The notes: generated from the letters alone by a model not told the origin. DNA of 17,513 bases from an uncultured Rickettsiales bacterium (GCA_937927795.1 CALBSF010000247.1:1-17513), one strand, 5' to 3'; counted from the stretch's first letter, positions 7,744-15,775 are shown. Numbers and translations: made by a program.

Positions 7744-10368
7744 ATGCAAGATGATAAAGGTAGACGCTTTTTACCGAATGGTAGAAGGGTAAAGGCAGCC
7801 AAATATGACGAATATCATGCAAGACAGGAAGAGGCGCGAGCTAATGCTTTGGCAAGACATTTCTCATTATCTCAATCTGATCATTTTGAGGCGCAAAAAG
7901 CGGCGGTAGATGGAGTTGTGGCCGAGACCACAGCGGGCGCTGAAAGTCTTACTTTGGGTTTAGGTAAGGCTGCAATAAGGGGGGCTAAGGCGATTTCTCG
8001 CGCTCTTCAATCTGGTCCGCAAATTATTGATGGAGGTAATTCGACGGCTAGAATTACCATAAATGGTAAAATGCTCTACGGCAATGCGTTGCCGCTTACA
8101 ACAAGCCCATCTGATAAAAGTCAGGTTTTTAGAAATGGAACCAATCCTTTATACACTATAGCGGTTGAGGGTCAAGGTCAGTATCTTTTGGAATATGCTC
8201 CGGCTTCACGTTTACTAAATCTTTTTCCTATGAAAAAAGTGGAAGATTTAGCTGGAGGTGATTTGCTTGCCTTTGTAACAAATTTTAATGCCACAGATCC
8301 AGCTGGTTGCGTCGGTATTTCTCTTGGAAGATCTTCTACCAGAACTACTGGAGGCAGAGTTAGTCAAGTTTATAGTGGATTTCCTCCAGAAGGACCAAGT
8401 GGATTTACTACAAAAACTTCTATTGGAGGTTTTTTTCTTGACATGGCATCCGGCGGAACCTCAGATGGCAGTGTTTTGAAAAATCAAATTTTTCCATGTG
8501 CAGATGCAGATCCAAGCTTTTTTCATTTTACCATATCTACTAAACAAGGTGATGGCTCTATTTATGTGGTTGTAAGAGATGCAACAACTTTAGAAGTAAA
8601 AAGATATGCGAGATTGTCTGGAAATATTGATTTTATTGATGAATCTATTGAAGACTATGGCGAAGGCTCTTCTTTTGTCAGATTAAGAGATGGTTCGGTT
8701 TTGGTTTCTGAAACAGCCAAAGAGTTTTATCCTGGGGTTTTTTCTAAATTTGCTTATAATGTCATAAAAATTGATCCTTATGGTAATGTAGATCGAAAAT
8801 TTGAAATTAATTATCAGAGATTTAATTCCCATGGAGATAGTGAAGGTGGCGGAAATAATTTATATCCACGAGGGTTTGTTAAGGATGTTTTTGGAAATGT
8901 GTTTTTAAATATTTTTAATCGTAACCCAGATAGTAATAGAGAATTTCCAACTTATTATACCTGTAATGTTACTGATGGAGTAGTTAATCTTGCAAGTAAG
9001 AGGCAAAATGCTGATAAGCATAGACCTTATGGCGGAGAAAAACCGATATATGACAGAGTTACTTTTTCTGATGGCTCAAATGTAGAAGTTAAGGGTATAT
9101 CTGCTCCACTTTCTTACATAACAGTTACTTCTGTTGCCTATAATACATCTCGCCCTATTTTTGCCCCATTGCTACCAAGTGAAGTTGCTACAAATTGCAT
9201 AATTAGCAATGATTCTGTAGTTTCTCCTTCAGATGGAGTTTCAAGATTTTTTTTAGCCGATGGTGCTAGTATTGACGTAGAAGAAAATCCAAATTCTGCA
9301 GTGGTAATTGATTTTATTGGTAATCAAACTCAAGATTCTCGAGTTGGAATTGTTGCTCAAGGAAGGTTTCCCATAAAAGATGCGGGCATAGGTTTAATTG
9401 CCTCTTGTCCAGCAAGTTTTAATATCACTAAAGTTAGAGAAAGAGAAGGATTTCCTTCAGGAGAGTCGCAAAATGTAACTATAGTTGATACAAGGCAAAC
9501 TATGGTTGTTTTGTGCGATACCACTCCAGATCAGGCGCAAGGAAGATTGGTTGCCATTACTCCAACTCCAACTCCAACTCCAACTCCAACTCCAACTCCA
9601 ACTCCAACTTCAACCCCATCTTCAACAAGCACAAAGACAGCTCCTTCTTCAAGATCAGGAACTCCGATAATGCCATCACCAGGACCATCCGCCTCTGTTC
9701 CGCCTTCTGCATCACCATTTCCGGTCTTGCCATCGCCAGGACCATCCGTATCTCCAGCTGGCGCTGGAGCTAGAAGAGGTCTGTCTGGCGGAGCGGTAGC
9801 TGGAATAACGGTTGGTGTGGCAGCGGCGGTGGTGGGAGTCTTTTTTGCTGTAAGGGAGATTATAGCAAGAAGAAGATCTGCTGTGGTAGTGGGCGTTACA
9901 ACAACTGTTCCTCAAGAATTAGAACTGACTTTTCGCGCTAATGCAGGAGCCGGAACAGGAGCCGGAACTGGAGCCGGAACTGGAGCCGGAGCCGGAACCG
10001 GAACTGGAGCGGGAGATGGAGATGGCTCTTCTGTAGTTAGCGGAGCCGGTTTGGTTAGAGGGGGACAAAGAAGCGTTGATCTTGATTCTCTTGGATTGGG
10101 TGCAAGTGACTCAAGAATGTCCTCTGGCGCAAGCGAATCTTCACCAGCCGATCAGGATGAAAATGATCTAGATGTTGTTTTGGAAATGCGAGAAGGCGAT
10201 GATGACGCTGATGCCCAAAGCGTTCGCACTGCAACTACTCAGGGCACTACAACTACTCAGGGCACTATAACTAGTCAAGTTCCTTTAACAAGAAGACCGA
10301 GTGGAGCTGTGATTGGGGGCGCTGCTGCTGTAGTTAGAGAAGCGCCTGGTAGATGCTCTATATCTTAG
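7744..10368 (+). CDS. Unknown 874-residue single-pass membrane protein with Thr-Pro stalk and C-terminal CaaX-like box
   Basis: Not recognised as a known family. Seen in order: a charged N-terminus (1-50) with no signal peptide; an Ala-rich possibly helical stretch (52-90); a large strand-rich region (100-600) whose 'DGSVLV' (316-321) and 'IDPYGNVDRKF' (343-353) resemble delta-60-type propeller repeats, only tentatively; eight Thr-Pro pairs from residue 606; a Ser/Pro-rich linker with PSPGPS twice; a hydrophobic segment (683-703) followed by Arg/Lys-rich residues; a Gly/Ala/Thr-rich run (734-760); an acidic tail; TTQGT repeats; and a CSIS end (871-874). The positive charges after the segment suggest the tail is cytoplasmic. 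The repeat-bearing part is far richer in G+C than its neighbours. The ATG at 7744 is the first in frame after a stop at 7699; a GAGGAG at 7705-7710 is too distant to serve it. Possible roles: surface protein or host-directed effector. Function unknown. Confidence 0.8.
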   Translation: MQDDKGRRFLPNGRRVKAAKYDEYHARQEEARANALARHFSLSQSDHFEAQKAAVDGVVAETTAGAESLTLGLGKAAIRGAKAISRALQSGPQIIDGGNSTARITINGKMLYGNALPLTTSPSDKSQVFRNGTNPLYTIAVEGQGQYLLEYAPASRLLNLFPMKKVEDLAGGDLLAFVTNFNATDPAGCVGISLGRSSTRTTGGRVSQVYSGFPPEGPSGFTTKTSIGGFFLDMASGGTSDGSVLKNQIFPCADADPSFFHFTISTKQGDGSIYVVVRDATTLEVKRYARLSGNIDFIDESIEDYGEGSSFVRLRDGSVLVSETAKEFYPGVFSKFAYNVIKIDPYGNVDRKFEINYQRFNSHGDSEGGGNNLYPRGFVKDVFGNVFLNIFNRNPDSNREFPTYYTCNVTDGVVNLASKRQNADKHRPYGGEKPIYDRVTFSDGSNVEVKGISAPLSYITVTSVAYNTSRPIFAPLLPSEVATNCIISNDSVVSPSDGVSRFFLADGASIDVEENPNSAVVIDFIGNQTQDSRVGIVAQGRFPIKDAGIGLIASCPASFNITKVREREGFPSGESQNVTIVDTRQTMVVLCDTTPDQAQGRLVAITPTPTPTPTPTPTPTPTSTPSSTSTKTAPSSRSGTPIMPSPGPSASVPPSASPFPVLPSPGPSVSPAGAGARRGLSGGAVAGITVGVAAAVVGVFFAVREIIARRRSAVVVGVTTTVPQELELTFRANAGAGTGAGTGAGTGAGAGTGTGAGDGDGSSVVSGAGLVRGGQRSVDLDSLGLGASDSRMSSGASESSPADQDENDLDVVLEMREGDDDADAQSVRTATTQGTTTTQGTITSQVPLTRRPSGAVIGGAAAVVREAPGRCSIS
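9559..9606 (+). repeat. Hexamer tandem repeat (ACTCCA)8
   Basis: Eight perfect copies of ACTCCA in frame, each coding Thr-Pro, followed by decayed copies (ACTTCA, ACCCCA). Gain or loss of units would lengthen or shorten the stalk of the surrounding protein without shifting the frame. Confidence 0.97.
9671..9748 (+). repeat. Direct repeat pair coding PSPGPS
   Basis: Two 21-nt copies (9671-9691 and 9728-9748) starting TGCCATC and ending GGACCATCCG differ at one base and lie 57 nt (19 codons) apart. They code the Pro/Ser linker between the Thr-Pro stalk and the membrane segment. Confidence 0.8.
9943..10026 (+). repeat. Imperfect GGAGCCGGAACT tandem repeat
   Basis: About seven units of GGA-GCC/ACT alternation code a Gly-Ala-Gly-Thr run ending in Gly-Asp. 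It is strongly G+C-rich in an AT-rich genome and lies in the presumed cytoplasmic tail of the 874-residue protein. Confidence 0.9.
10234..10279 (+). repeat. 18-nt direct repeat coding TTQGT
   Basis: Two 18-nt copies of ACTACTCAGGGCACTACA (10234-10251 and 10252-10269, one mismatch) and a partial third to 10279 code Thr-Thr-Gln-Gly-Thr near the C-terminus of the 874-residue protein. Confidence 0.85.
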
Positions 10369-10374
10369 TTATTA

Positions 10375-10428
10375 GATTGTAATGACAGTTTGTGCTTTAA
10401 ATTAAAGCGCAAACTGTCATTTACAATC
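10375..10428. repeat. Palindrome after the 874-residue gene
   Basis: GATTGTAATGACAGTTTG...GCTTTAA pairs with TTAAAGC...CAAACTGTCATTTACAATC over about 26 nt with one bulge and one mismatch and almost no loop. It begins seven bases after the stop codon. It could act as a transcription-terminating or mRNA-protecting hairpin, although C/T-mixed sequence rather than a T-run follows. Confidence 0.75.
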
Positions 10429-10455
10429 CCTCCTCAGCTGTCATCTCGAGCCCAA

Positions 10456-10531
10456 CTGTCATTTTGAGCGAAGCCGAGAGATCTCTGGTGGATAAACTCA
10501 TGAGATCTCTCGGCTTCGCTCAAAATGACAG
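10456..10531. repeat. Palindromic repeat, perfect 30-nt arms
   Basis: Arms 10456-10485 and 10502-10531 are perfect reverse complements carrying CATTTTGAGCGAAGCCGAGA, with a 16-nt loop. A shortened copy of the outer arm (CTGTCATCTCGAGC) lies just upstream at 10437-10450. The core resembles the GTCATTCTGAGCGAAGC repeats I recall from many bacterial genomes. Probably a non-autonomous dispersed element; no coding capacity. Confidence 0.85.
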
Positions 10532-10546
10532 CTAGGGGGGATAAAT

Positions 10547-10578
10547 ATGGATTGCCTTGCCACCGCTTGCAATGACAG
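10547..10578 (+). repeat. Degenerate half copy of the 2784-2895 repeat
   Basis: ATGGATTGCC...CGCTTGCAATGACAG matches the left arm of the palindrome near pyrG with several changes and lacks the opposite arm. Confidence 0.6.
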
Positions 10579-10691
10579 GAATTGCCTAGATTTACTATCA
10601 ATAGGTTTTAGATTTGTTTTTTGGTATAGCTAAAAAATCTCTCACGCGCTTGAGATGGCGGCCTTTGGTTTGCGTAAAATTTTATTAAAAT

Positions 10692-11711
10692 CTATTGAGA
10701 TACGCTATTTTGAACTGTTTTGCTGCTTAACGCTCTATAATATCTAGCCACATTATCATTATGATCTTTCAAATTATTAGCAAAAATATGATCGCCTTTG
10801 CCGCTGGCAACAAAATAAAGGAAATCAGTATTTAGCGGATTTAACACCGCTTTAATTGAAGCTAGCCCTGGATTACAAATTGGTTTTGGCGGAAGGCCAT
10901 AGATAAAATAAGTATTGAACGGAGAATTATTTTGAATATCTCTGGTTTTAATCGGTCTTTCTAATTTTTTATCACCAAAAGTAAAAGAGTAAATTATTGT
11001 CGGGTCAGATTGCAGCTTCATTCCTTTTCTTAAACGATTTATAAAAACCGAAGCAATTTTTGGTCTTTCTTCAGCAATTCCAGTTTCTTTTTCAACTATT
11101 GAGGCAAGAATTATGGCTTGTTCTTTGGTTTTAACTGGAATTGACAAATCTCTTTTTTCCCACAATTCATCAATTGCTTTTCTCATAGCATCTTTCATTC
11201 TTTTAACTGTCGCAGTTTTAGTGTCGTTGTAAGAATAAAAGTAAGTTTCAGGAAGAAGATCTCCCTCGTGAATTGCTTCTGGCATTTGACCTATAAGACC
11301 TGGAGATTTTTCAATAATTCTAATAGCACTGATAGTTGAAAGCCCTTCAGCAACAGTTACTTTTCTAAAAGAAACGTAACCTTTAACCATTTTGTGTAAA
11401 ATTTTATAGTAGGAAATATTTCTTTCTAAAAAATATTCGCCATAACGAACTTTAGGGTCGATTCCTTTGATTAGTTGAGATAAATAAAGAAAAGTATGTG
11501 GGCTTTTTATAACTTTTTCATTATGTAGTTTTTCTACAACTTGACGAAAAGTAAGGCCGCTTTCAATTACAAATCTTTTATCTTCTTGGTGATAAGAGTT
11601 TGGGGCGTTAAAATACATTATAACAGCAATAATTGCTATCACATAGAAAAATACTGCAGTGGAAAAGCCAACGCAAATTTTATTAATTATGTTATGAATT
11701 TTATCTTTCAT
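10692..11711 (-). CDS. mltG: Endolytic murein transglycosylase MltG
   Basis: Inner-membrane lytic transglycosylase that cuts nascent glycan strands and is thought to set their length. A single N-terminal membrane helix (about 13-34) follows a basic start, and the rest is periplasmic. A LysM-like region (about 46-110) precedes the catalytic YceG domain with 'LLPETYFY' (152-159), 'ASIVEKET' (203-210, containing the catalytic Glu) and 'QSDPTIIYSF' (234-243). Length 339 is normal. It lies 7 nt downstream of fabF on the same strand, the conserved fabF-mltG pair of alphaproteobacteria, so the two are very probably one transcript linking fatty acid and wall synthesis. Confidence 0.94.
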   Translation of the reverse strand: MKDKIHNIINKICVGFSTAVFFYVIAIIAVIMYFNAPNSYHQEDKRFVIESGLTFRQVVEKLHNEKVIKSPHTFLYLSQLIKGIDPKVRYGEYFLERNISYYKILHKMVKGYVSFRKVTVAEGLSTISAIRIIEKSPGLIGQMPEAIHEGDLLPETYFYSYNDTKTATVKRMKDAMRKAIDELWEKRDLSIPVKTKEQAIILASIVEKETGIAEERPKIASVFINRLRKGMKLQSDPTIIYSFTFGDKKLERPIKTRDIQNNSPFNTYFIYGLPPKPICNPGLASIKAVLNPLNTDFLYFVASGKGDHIFANNLKDHNDNVARYYRALSSKTVQNSVSQ

Positions 11712-11718
11712 TTAGCAA

Positions 11719-12981
11719 TTAAATCCTTTTCATTACTAGAGAGGCATTGGTTCCGCCAAATCCAAAAGAATTTGACATTACATAATCAATTTTTCTTTCC
11801 TTCGCTTTTTTTGCAACTAAATCTATATCACAATTTTCAGAAGGATTTTCTAGGTTCAAAGTGGGAGGAGCTATATTATCTCTAATCGCCAAAATTGAGA
11901 AAATTGCCTCAATAGCACCAGCGGCGCCAAGTAAATGGCCGGTTGCTGACTTAGTTGATGACATAGAAAGTTTATAAGCGTGATCACCAAAAACTTGTTT
12001 TATTGCGCCAACTTCAATTTCATCTCCCATTGGAGTTGAAGTTCCATGAGCATTAACATAATCAATTGATTCTGGATTGATTTGAGCGTGTTTTAAAGCT
12101 AGTCTCATTGCATAAGTTGAGCCGCGACCTGTAGTTTCTGGTGCGGTTATGTGATAAGCGTCTCCAGAAAGACCATATCCAACGATTTCAGCGTAAATTT
12201 TAGCGCCTCTTTTTTTAGCATGTTCATATTCTTCAAGAACCACAACGCCAGCACCTTCACCCATAACAAATCCGTCGCGATCTTTATCCCAAGGGCGTGA
12301 ACCTGCGGTTGGATTATCATTAAAATTGGTTGAAAGAGCTCTTAAAGCAGCAAAGCCGCCAATTCCAGATTCACAAACCGTTGATTCAGTTCCACCAGCA
12401 ATCATCACATCAACATCGCCATATTCAATCATTCTTGCAGAATCACCAATTGCGTGAGATCCAGTAGCGCAAGCAGTAACTGGAGCATGGTTTGGCCCCA
12501 TATAGCCATGTTCAATTGAAATTTGTCCAGAAGCAAGATTTACAAGGCTTGCAGGGATAAAAAATGGACTAATTTTTCTAATTCCTCTTTCTTTCATCGC
12601 AATAACAGTTTTTTCAATCATTGGCAGACCGCCAATTCCAGATCCAACCATTACGCCGGTACGATATTTTTGTTCTTCAGTTTGTGCAATCCAGCCAGAA
12701 TCAACAACCGCTTGCTTAGCTGCAGCAATTGCAAAATAAATGAAACGATCCATCTTTTTTTGTTCTTTTTGGTCAACATATTGATCTAAATTGAACAAGT
12801 CAGGACCATCGCCAAATTTTACTTCGCCAGCAATTTTGCACGGTGATTCTGATGGATCAAAAATTGTGATATAGCCAATTCCTGATTGACCTGCAATCAG
12901 TTTTTTCCAAGTGCTTTCGGCGTTCGATGATAATGGGGTTACTGCGCCAATGCCAGTTATAACTACTCTTCTTTTTTGCAT
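11719..12981 (-). CDS. fabF: 3-oxoacyl-ACP synthase II
   Basis: Beta-ketoacyl-ACP synthase II elongates acyl-ACP by condensation with malonyl-ACP in type II fatty acid synthesis. The thiolase-fold enzyme has the full catalytic set: Cys171 in 'TACATGSHA', His312 in 'NAHGTSTPMGD', Lys344 and His349 in 'STKSATGHLLGAAGA'. It begins 'RRVVITGIGAVTPL' and ends 'SNSFGFGGTNASLV', as expected for FabF rather than FabB. Length 420 is typical. acpP, which normally precedes fabF, is missing here; the upstream neighbour on the strand is a glycosyltransferase 67 nt away. mltG follows after 7 nt. Confidence 0.97.
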   Translation of the reverse strand: MQKRRVVITGIGAVTPLSSNAESTWKKLIAGQSGIGYITIFDPSESPCKIAGEVKFGDGPDLFNLDQYVDQKEQKKMDRFIYFAIAAAKQAVVDSGWIAQTEEQKYRTGVMVGSGIGGLPMIEKTVIAMKERGIRKISPFFIPASLVNLASGQISIEHGYMGPNHAPVTACATGSHAIGDSARMIEYGDVDVMIAGGTESTVCESGIGGFAALRALSTNFNDNPTAGSRPWDKDRDGFVMGEGAGVVVLEEYEHAKKRGAKIYAEIVGYGLSGDAYHITAPETTGRGSTYAMRLALKHAQINPESIDYVNAHGTSTPMGDEIEVGAIKQVFGDHAYKLSMSSTKSATGHLLGAAGAIEAIFSILAIRDNIAPPTLNLENPSENCDIDLVAKKAKERKIDYVMSNSFGFGGTNASLVMKRI

Positions 12982-13048
12982 TATATGTATTAAGAAAAAA
13001 ATTGTAAATTAATTATGAATTGATCTTTTTAAACGAAAAAAAATATTT

Positions 13049-13798
13049 TTAAAGTTTTTTATTATAAAATAATTTTCCAATTAAAGCAACTAATCTTAGA
13101 AAATTGCGCGTTATTCTAAGTTTGCTGACGCCAATTTTCTCATCATAATTGTAAAAAATAGCGGTTTCATCGATTCTGCAATCTATTCTTGATAATTTTA
13201 TTAATAGCTCGCAGGTATAGGTGAATTCAGGCTCGGTAATAAAATTATCTTGCTGTAATTTAAATAATTCTTTTAATTTTTTTGCTTTATAAATGCGATA
13301 TCCGCTAGTGTAATCTTGCAGTTTTAATCCATTAATTTTTTTAATAGGAAATAAAGTTTGAAGCACAATTGAAACTGATTTGCTAATTAATTGACGATAT
13401 TTAGGAAATGATTTACTGATGCTTTTATTAGAAAAGCGCGAGGCAACAAGTATATCAAGATTATTATCATTAAAATATTTTAGCATTTGAGTAAATTGCC
13501 TTGCGTCATGAGTGTTGTCAGCATCTAAAGAAATTACCAAATCTTCGTCTGTAGAATTTTTTATTATTTCAAGAAATACTCTTTTGAAAGCAAGACCAAG
13601 TCCGCGTTCATTTCTTAGTGGCAGAATTGAAGTTGAATTGAATTTTTTAATAATTTCTGCAGAATTATCTGTTGTGCCATCAAGGCAAATTATGATTTCA
13701 AAATTTTCTTTTAGATTTTGCAATTCATGGCTAATATTGGTTAATAATTTTTCCAAACTTTGCGTTTCATTAAAGGCACATAAAGCTATCTTTATCAT
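13049..13798 (-). CDS. Family 2 glycosyltransferase, polyprenyl-phosphate sugar transferase type
   Basis: GT-A fold glycosyltransferase, probably transferring a sugar from a nucleotide donor to a lipid carrier or glycan at the cytoplasmic membrane face. The N-terminus 'IALCAFNE' is the family start, followed by 'CLDGTTDNSAEII', 'NERGLGLAF' (63-71) and the DXD metal site 'LDADNTHD' (91-98, Asp92 and Asp94). The segment 'YTSGYRIYKAKKL' matches dolichol-phosphate mannosyltransferase-like enzymes (DPM1/GtrB type). At 249 residues it has only the catalytic domain, with no C-terminal membrane helices. Donor and acceptor cannot be told. It may head a transcript with fabF and mltG. Its start faces the large palindrome at 13824-13980. 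Confidence 0.85.
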   Translation of the reverse strand: MIKIALCAFNETQSLEKLLTNISHELQNLKENFEIIICLDGTTDNSAEIIKKFNSTSILPLRNERGLGLAFKRVFLEIIKNSTDEDLVISLDADNTHDARQFTQMLKYFNDNNLDILVASRFSNKSISKSFPKYRQLISKSVSIVLQTLFPIKKINGLKLQDYTSGYRIYKAKKLKELFKLQQDNFITEPEFTYTCELLIKLSRIDCRIDETAIFYNYDEKIGVSKLRITRNFLRLVALIGKLFYNKKL

Positions 13799-13823
13799 AA
13801 GTTAGTTATTAATATTAATATGA

Positions 13824-13980
13824 AATGCCAATTCTAGATAAAGACCATTCCAGACCTCGTCATTCTCGAAGCTTCGAGGATCTCGTAAGTTTAGACTCCA
13901 AAGATAAAACTCACGAGATCCTCGAAGCTTCGCTTCAAGGATGACGAGGTCTGGAATGGTCTTTATCTAGAATTGGCATT
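13824..13980. repeat. 157-bp palindromic element in a divergent promoter region
   Basis: Arms 13824-13892 and 13907-13980 are inverted copies: the outer 40 nt match perfectly, then a 5-nt insertion in the right arm, then a further match of about 28 nt with one mismatch, around a 14-nt loop. The core contains CGAAGCTTCGAGGATCTCGT. There is no ORF and no obvious target duplication. It sits between the divergent starts of the glycosyltransferase and sdhA, so promoters for both must lie in or beside it. The structure fits a MITE-like or REP-like dispersed element. Confidence 0.9.
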
Positions 13981-14032
13981 GCAAGCATGATTTAAATACT
14001 AAATTATTAATTTTTTAAAAACTATCAATTAG

Positions 14033-15775
14033 ATGAATTTTCAAATTCAAAACCAAAAATTTGATTTAGTTATAATTGGCTCTGGAGGCGCTGGTTTAAT
14101 GGCTGCAATTTCTGCTTTAGATAGTGGAATTAAAAAAATTGCTATTGTTAGTAAGGTCTTCCCAAGCAGCAGTCACACCGTTGCAGCAAAAGGTGGAATT
14201 AATGCTGCACTTGGAAATGTTATTGAAGATGATTGGAAATGGCATGCTTACGACACATTAAAAGGTTCAGATTATTTAGCGGATGAAGATGCGGTTGAGC
14301 TTCTTTGTAGCAAAGCCAAAGATGCAATATTAGATTTAGAAAAAATGGGAGTTGTATTTTCTCGCGATGAAAATGGCAATATAGCGCAAAGAGCTTATGG
14401 TGGGCAAACCAGCGATTTTGGTAAAGGTCAAATGGCTTATCGAGCTTGTTATTCAAAAGATAAAACTGGTCACACAATTCTTCACACTTTACATCAAAGA
14501 GCCATAGCAAGAGGAGTCAAATTTTTTGATGAATTTTTTGTTTTTGATTTATTGATGGAAGAAAAAGATTCGTGTGCTGGCTGCGTTGCAATTGATATAA
14601 ATCTTGGCGAGTTGGTTGTTTTTGAAAGTAGAAATTTAATTTTAGCTACGGGTGGTTACAGTCAAATTTTTGAAAATACTACTTCATCTTTGATTTGCAG
14701 TGGTGATGGATCAGCTTTAGTATTTAAAGCTGGTTTGCAGTTGCAAGATATGGAATTTATTCAATTTCATCCAACTGGAATTGCAGGATCTGGTTTTTTA
14801 ATTACCGAGGCAGCAAGAGGTGAGGGCGGCTATTTGCTTAATGGTGAGGGCGAAAGATTCATGAAAAAATATTCGCCAAAAATGATGGAATTATCTTCTC
14901 GCGATGTTATTTCTCAAGCCATGGCCACTGAAATTTATGAGGGAAGGGGTTGTGGAAAAAATAAAAATTTTCTTTACCTTGATTTACGCCATTTAAGTGA
15001 TGACATTTTATTTAGCAGGCTTCCTGGCGCGGTTGAATTGATAAAAAATTTTTTAAAACTTGATGCAAAAAAAGATTTAATCCCGGTTTCTCCTTCCGCT
15101 CATTACACAATGGGAGGAATTCCAACTGATCTTTCATGTGTTGTAATCAATGACGGTAAAGAGGTGAAAGGCTTGATGGCTATAGGTGAGGCGGCCTGCG
15201 TCTCGGTTCATGGTGCAAATCGTTTGGGCTGTAATTCCTTACTAGATTTAATAGTCTTTGGTAAAATTGCGGGAGAAAAAACTGCAGAAAAATTATTGCA
15301 AAATTTTAGTCAAAATGCTCAAAAAATTGCTGCATCAAAAATTGAAAATTTTAAAAAATTATTTTTAAACTCATCTCATAATTGTAATTTTTTACAAATA
15401 AAAATTGAGCTGCAAAAAAATAATGAAAAAAATCTAGGAGTTTTTCGTGATGCAAATCTTTTAAGTTTGGGTTTGGTTAAAAATCTTGAGTTATTAGATA
15501 ATTTAAAACAGGCAAAAATAGGAAATAAAAACCTAATGTGGAACGAAGAATTAATCTCTTATTTGGAATTAGAAAATTTAATTTTCAATTCCATAGCAGC
15601 AAATTTTTCTGCGCTCAATCGTAAAGAAAGTCGCGGGGCTCATTTTAGAAGTGATTTTAATAAATCTGATTGTAGCTTTTTGAAACATAGCTTGGTTGCT
15701 TTTGAAGAGGGTAAAGAAAATAAATTGAGTTTTAGTTTAAAAGACATTAGGAAGTCTTCTAATTCTTTATTTTAG
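14033..15775 (+). CDS. sdhA: Succinate dehydrogenase flavoprotein subunit (SdhA), divergent
   Basis: FAD subunit that oxidises succinate to fumarate in the TCA cycle and complex II. The dinucleotide fold 'GSGGAG' is at 16-21; 'SHTVAAKGG' (47-55) has His48, the covalent FAD site. Active-site residues by comparison with E. coli SdhA are all present: His246 in 'QFHPTGIAG', Thr258, Arg290 in 'SSRDV', His357 in 'SAHYTMGG' and Arg397 in 'HGANRLG'. Differences: 'FPSSSHT' where the family usually has 'FPTRSHT', Lys53 for Gln, and a C-terminus without the usual 'PKARVY'-type end. Length 580 is slightly short. No sdhB, sdhC or sdhD is adjacent; a FadL-like gene follows after 30 nt. L-aspartate oxidase is less likely given the '[16 protein letters not shown]' segment typical of SdhA. 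Confidence 0.88.
   Translation: MNFQIQNQKFDLVIIGSGGAGLMAAISALDSGIKKIAIVSKVFPSSSHTVAAKGGINAALGNVIEDDWKWHAYDTLKGSDYLADEDAVELLCSKAKDAILDLEKMGVVFSRDENGNIAQRAYGGQTSDFGKGQMAYRACYSKDKTGHTILHTLHQRAIARGVKFFDEFFVFDLLMEEKDSCAGCVAIDINLGELVVFESRNLILATGGYSQIFENTTSSLICSGDGSALVFKAGLQLQDMEFIQFHPTGIAGSGFLITEAARGEGGYLLNGEGERFMKKYSPKMMELSSRDVISQAMATEIYEGRGCGKNKNFLYLDLRHLSDDILFSRLPGAVELIKNFLKLDAKKDLIPVSPSAHYTMGGIPTDLSCVVINDGKEVKGLMAIGEAACVSVHGANRLGCNSLLDLIVFGKIAGEKTAEKLLQNFSQNAQKIAASKIENFKKLFLNSSHNCNFLQIKIELQKNNEKNLGVFRDANLLSLGLVKNLELLDNLKQAKIGNKNLMWNEELISYLELENLIFNSIAANFSALNRKESRGAHFRSDFNKSDCSFLKHSLVAFEEGKENKLSFSLKDIRKSSNSLF

Larger units (their letters stand above)
10369..10691. other. Non-coding spacer between convergent genes, filled with repeats
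   Basis: This 323-nt gap separates the stops of the 874-residue gene and mltG. Up to 10578 it is made of three unrelated palindromic or half-palindromic repeats. The remaining 10579-10691 has no convincing ORF, RNA gene or terminator. Confidence 0.7.

Noticed and set aside
9559..9606. Possible CRISPR-like array
   Set aside because: Units are contiguous hexamers without spacers and are in frame inside a gene.
9485..9773. Overlapping open frames coding Gln-Leu and Ser-Asn repeats, and a minus-strand Glu-Leu repeat
   Set aside because: The ACTCCA hexamer lacks stop codons in every frame, so open frames appear by default; the Thr-Pro frame belongs to the long gene.
10375..10428. Canonical rho-independent terminator for the 874-residue gene
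   Set aside because: The stem is strong, but the bases that follow are C-rich with no T-run; kept as a palindrome of uncertain role.
10600..10690. Minus-strand readable peptide after the mltG stop, perhaps a gene remnant
   Set aside because: Under 30 codons, closed by stops on both sides and with no family resemblance.
14033..15775. L-aspartate oxidase (NadB) or a generic fumarate reductase
   Set aside because: The [16 protein letters not shown] segment and overall colinearity fit SdhA better; no nadA or nadC is nearby.
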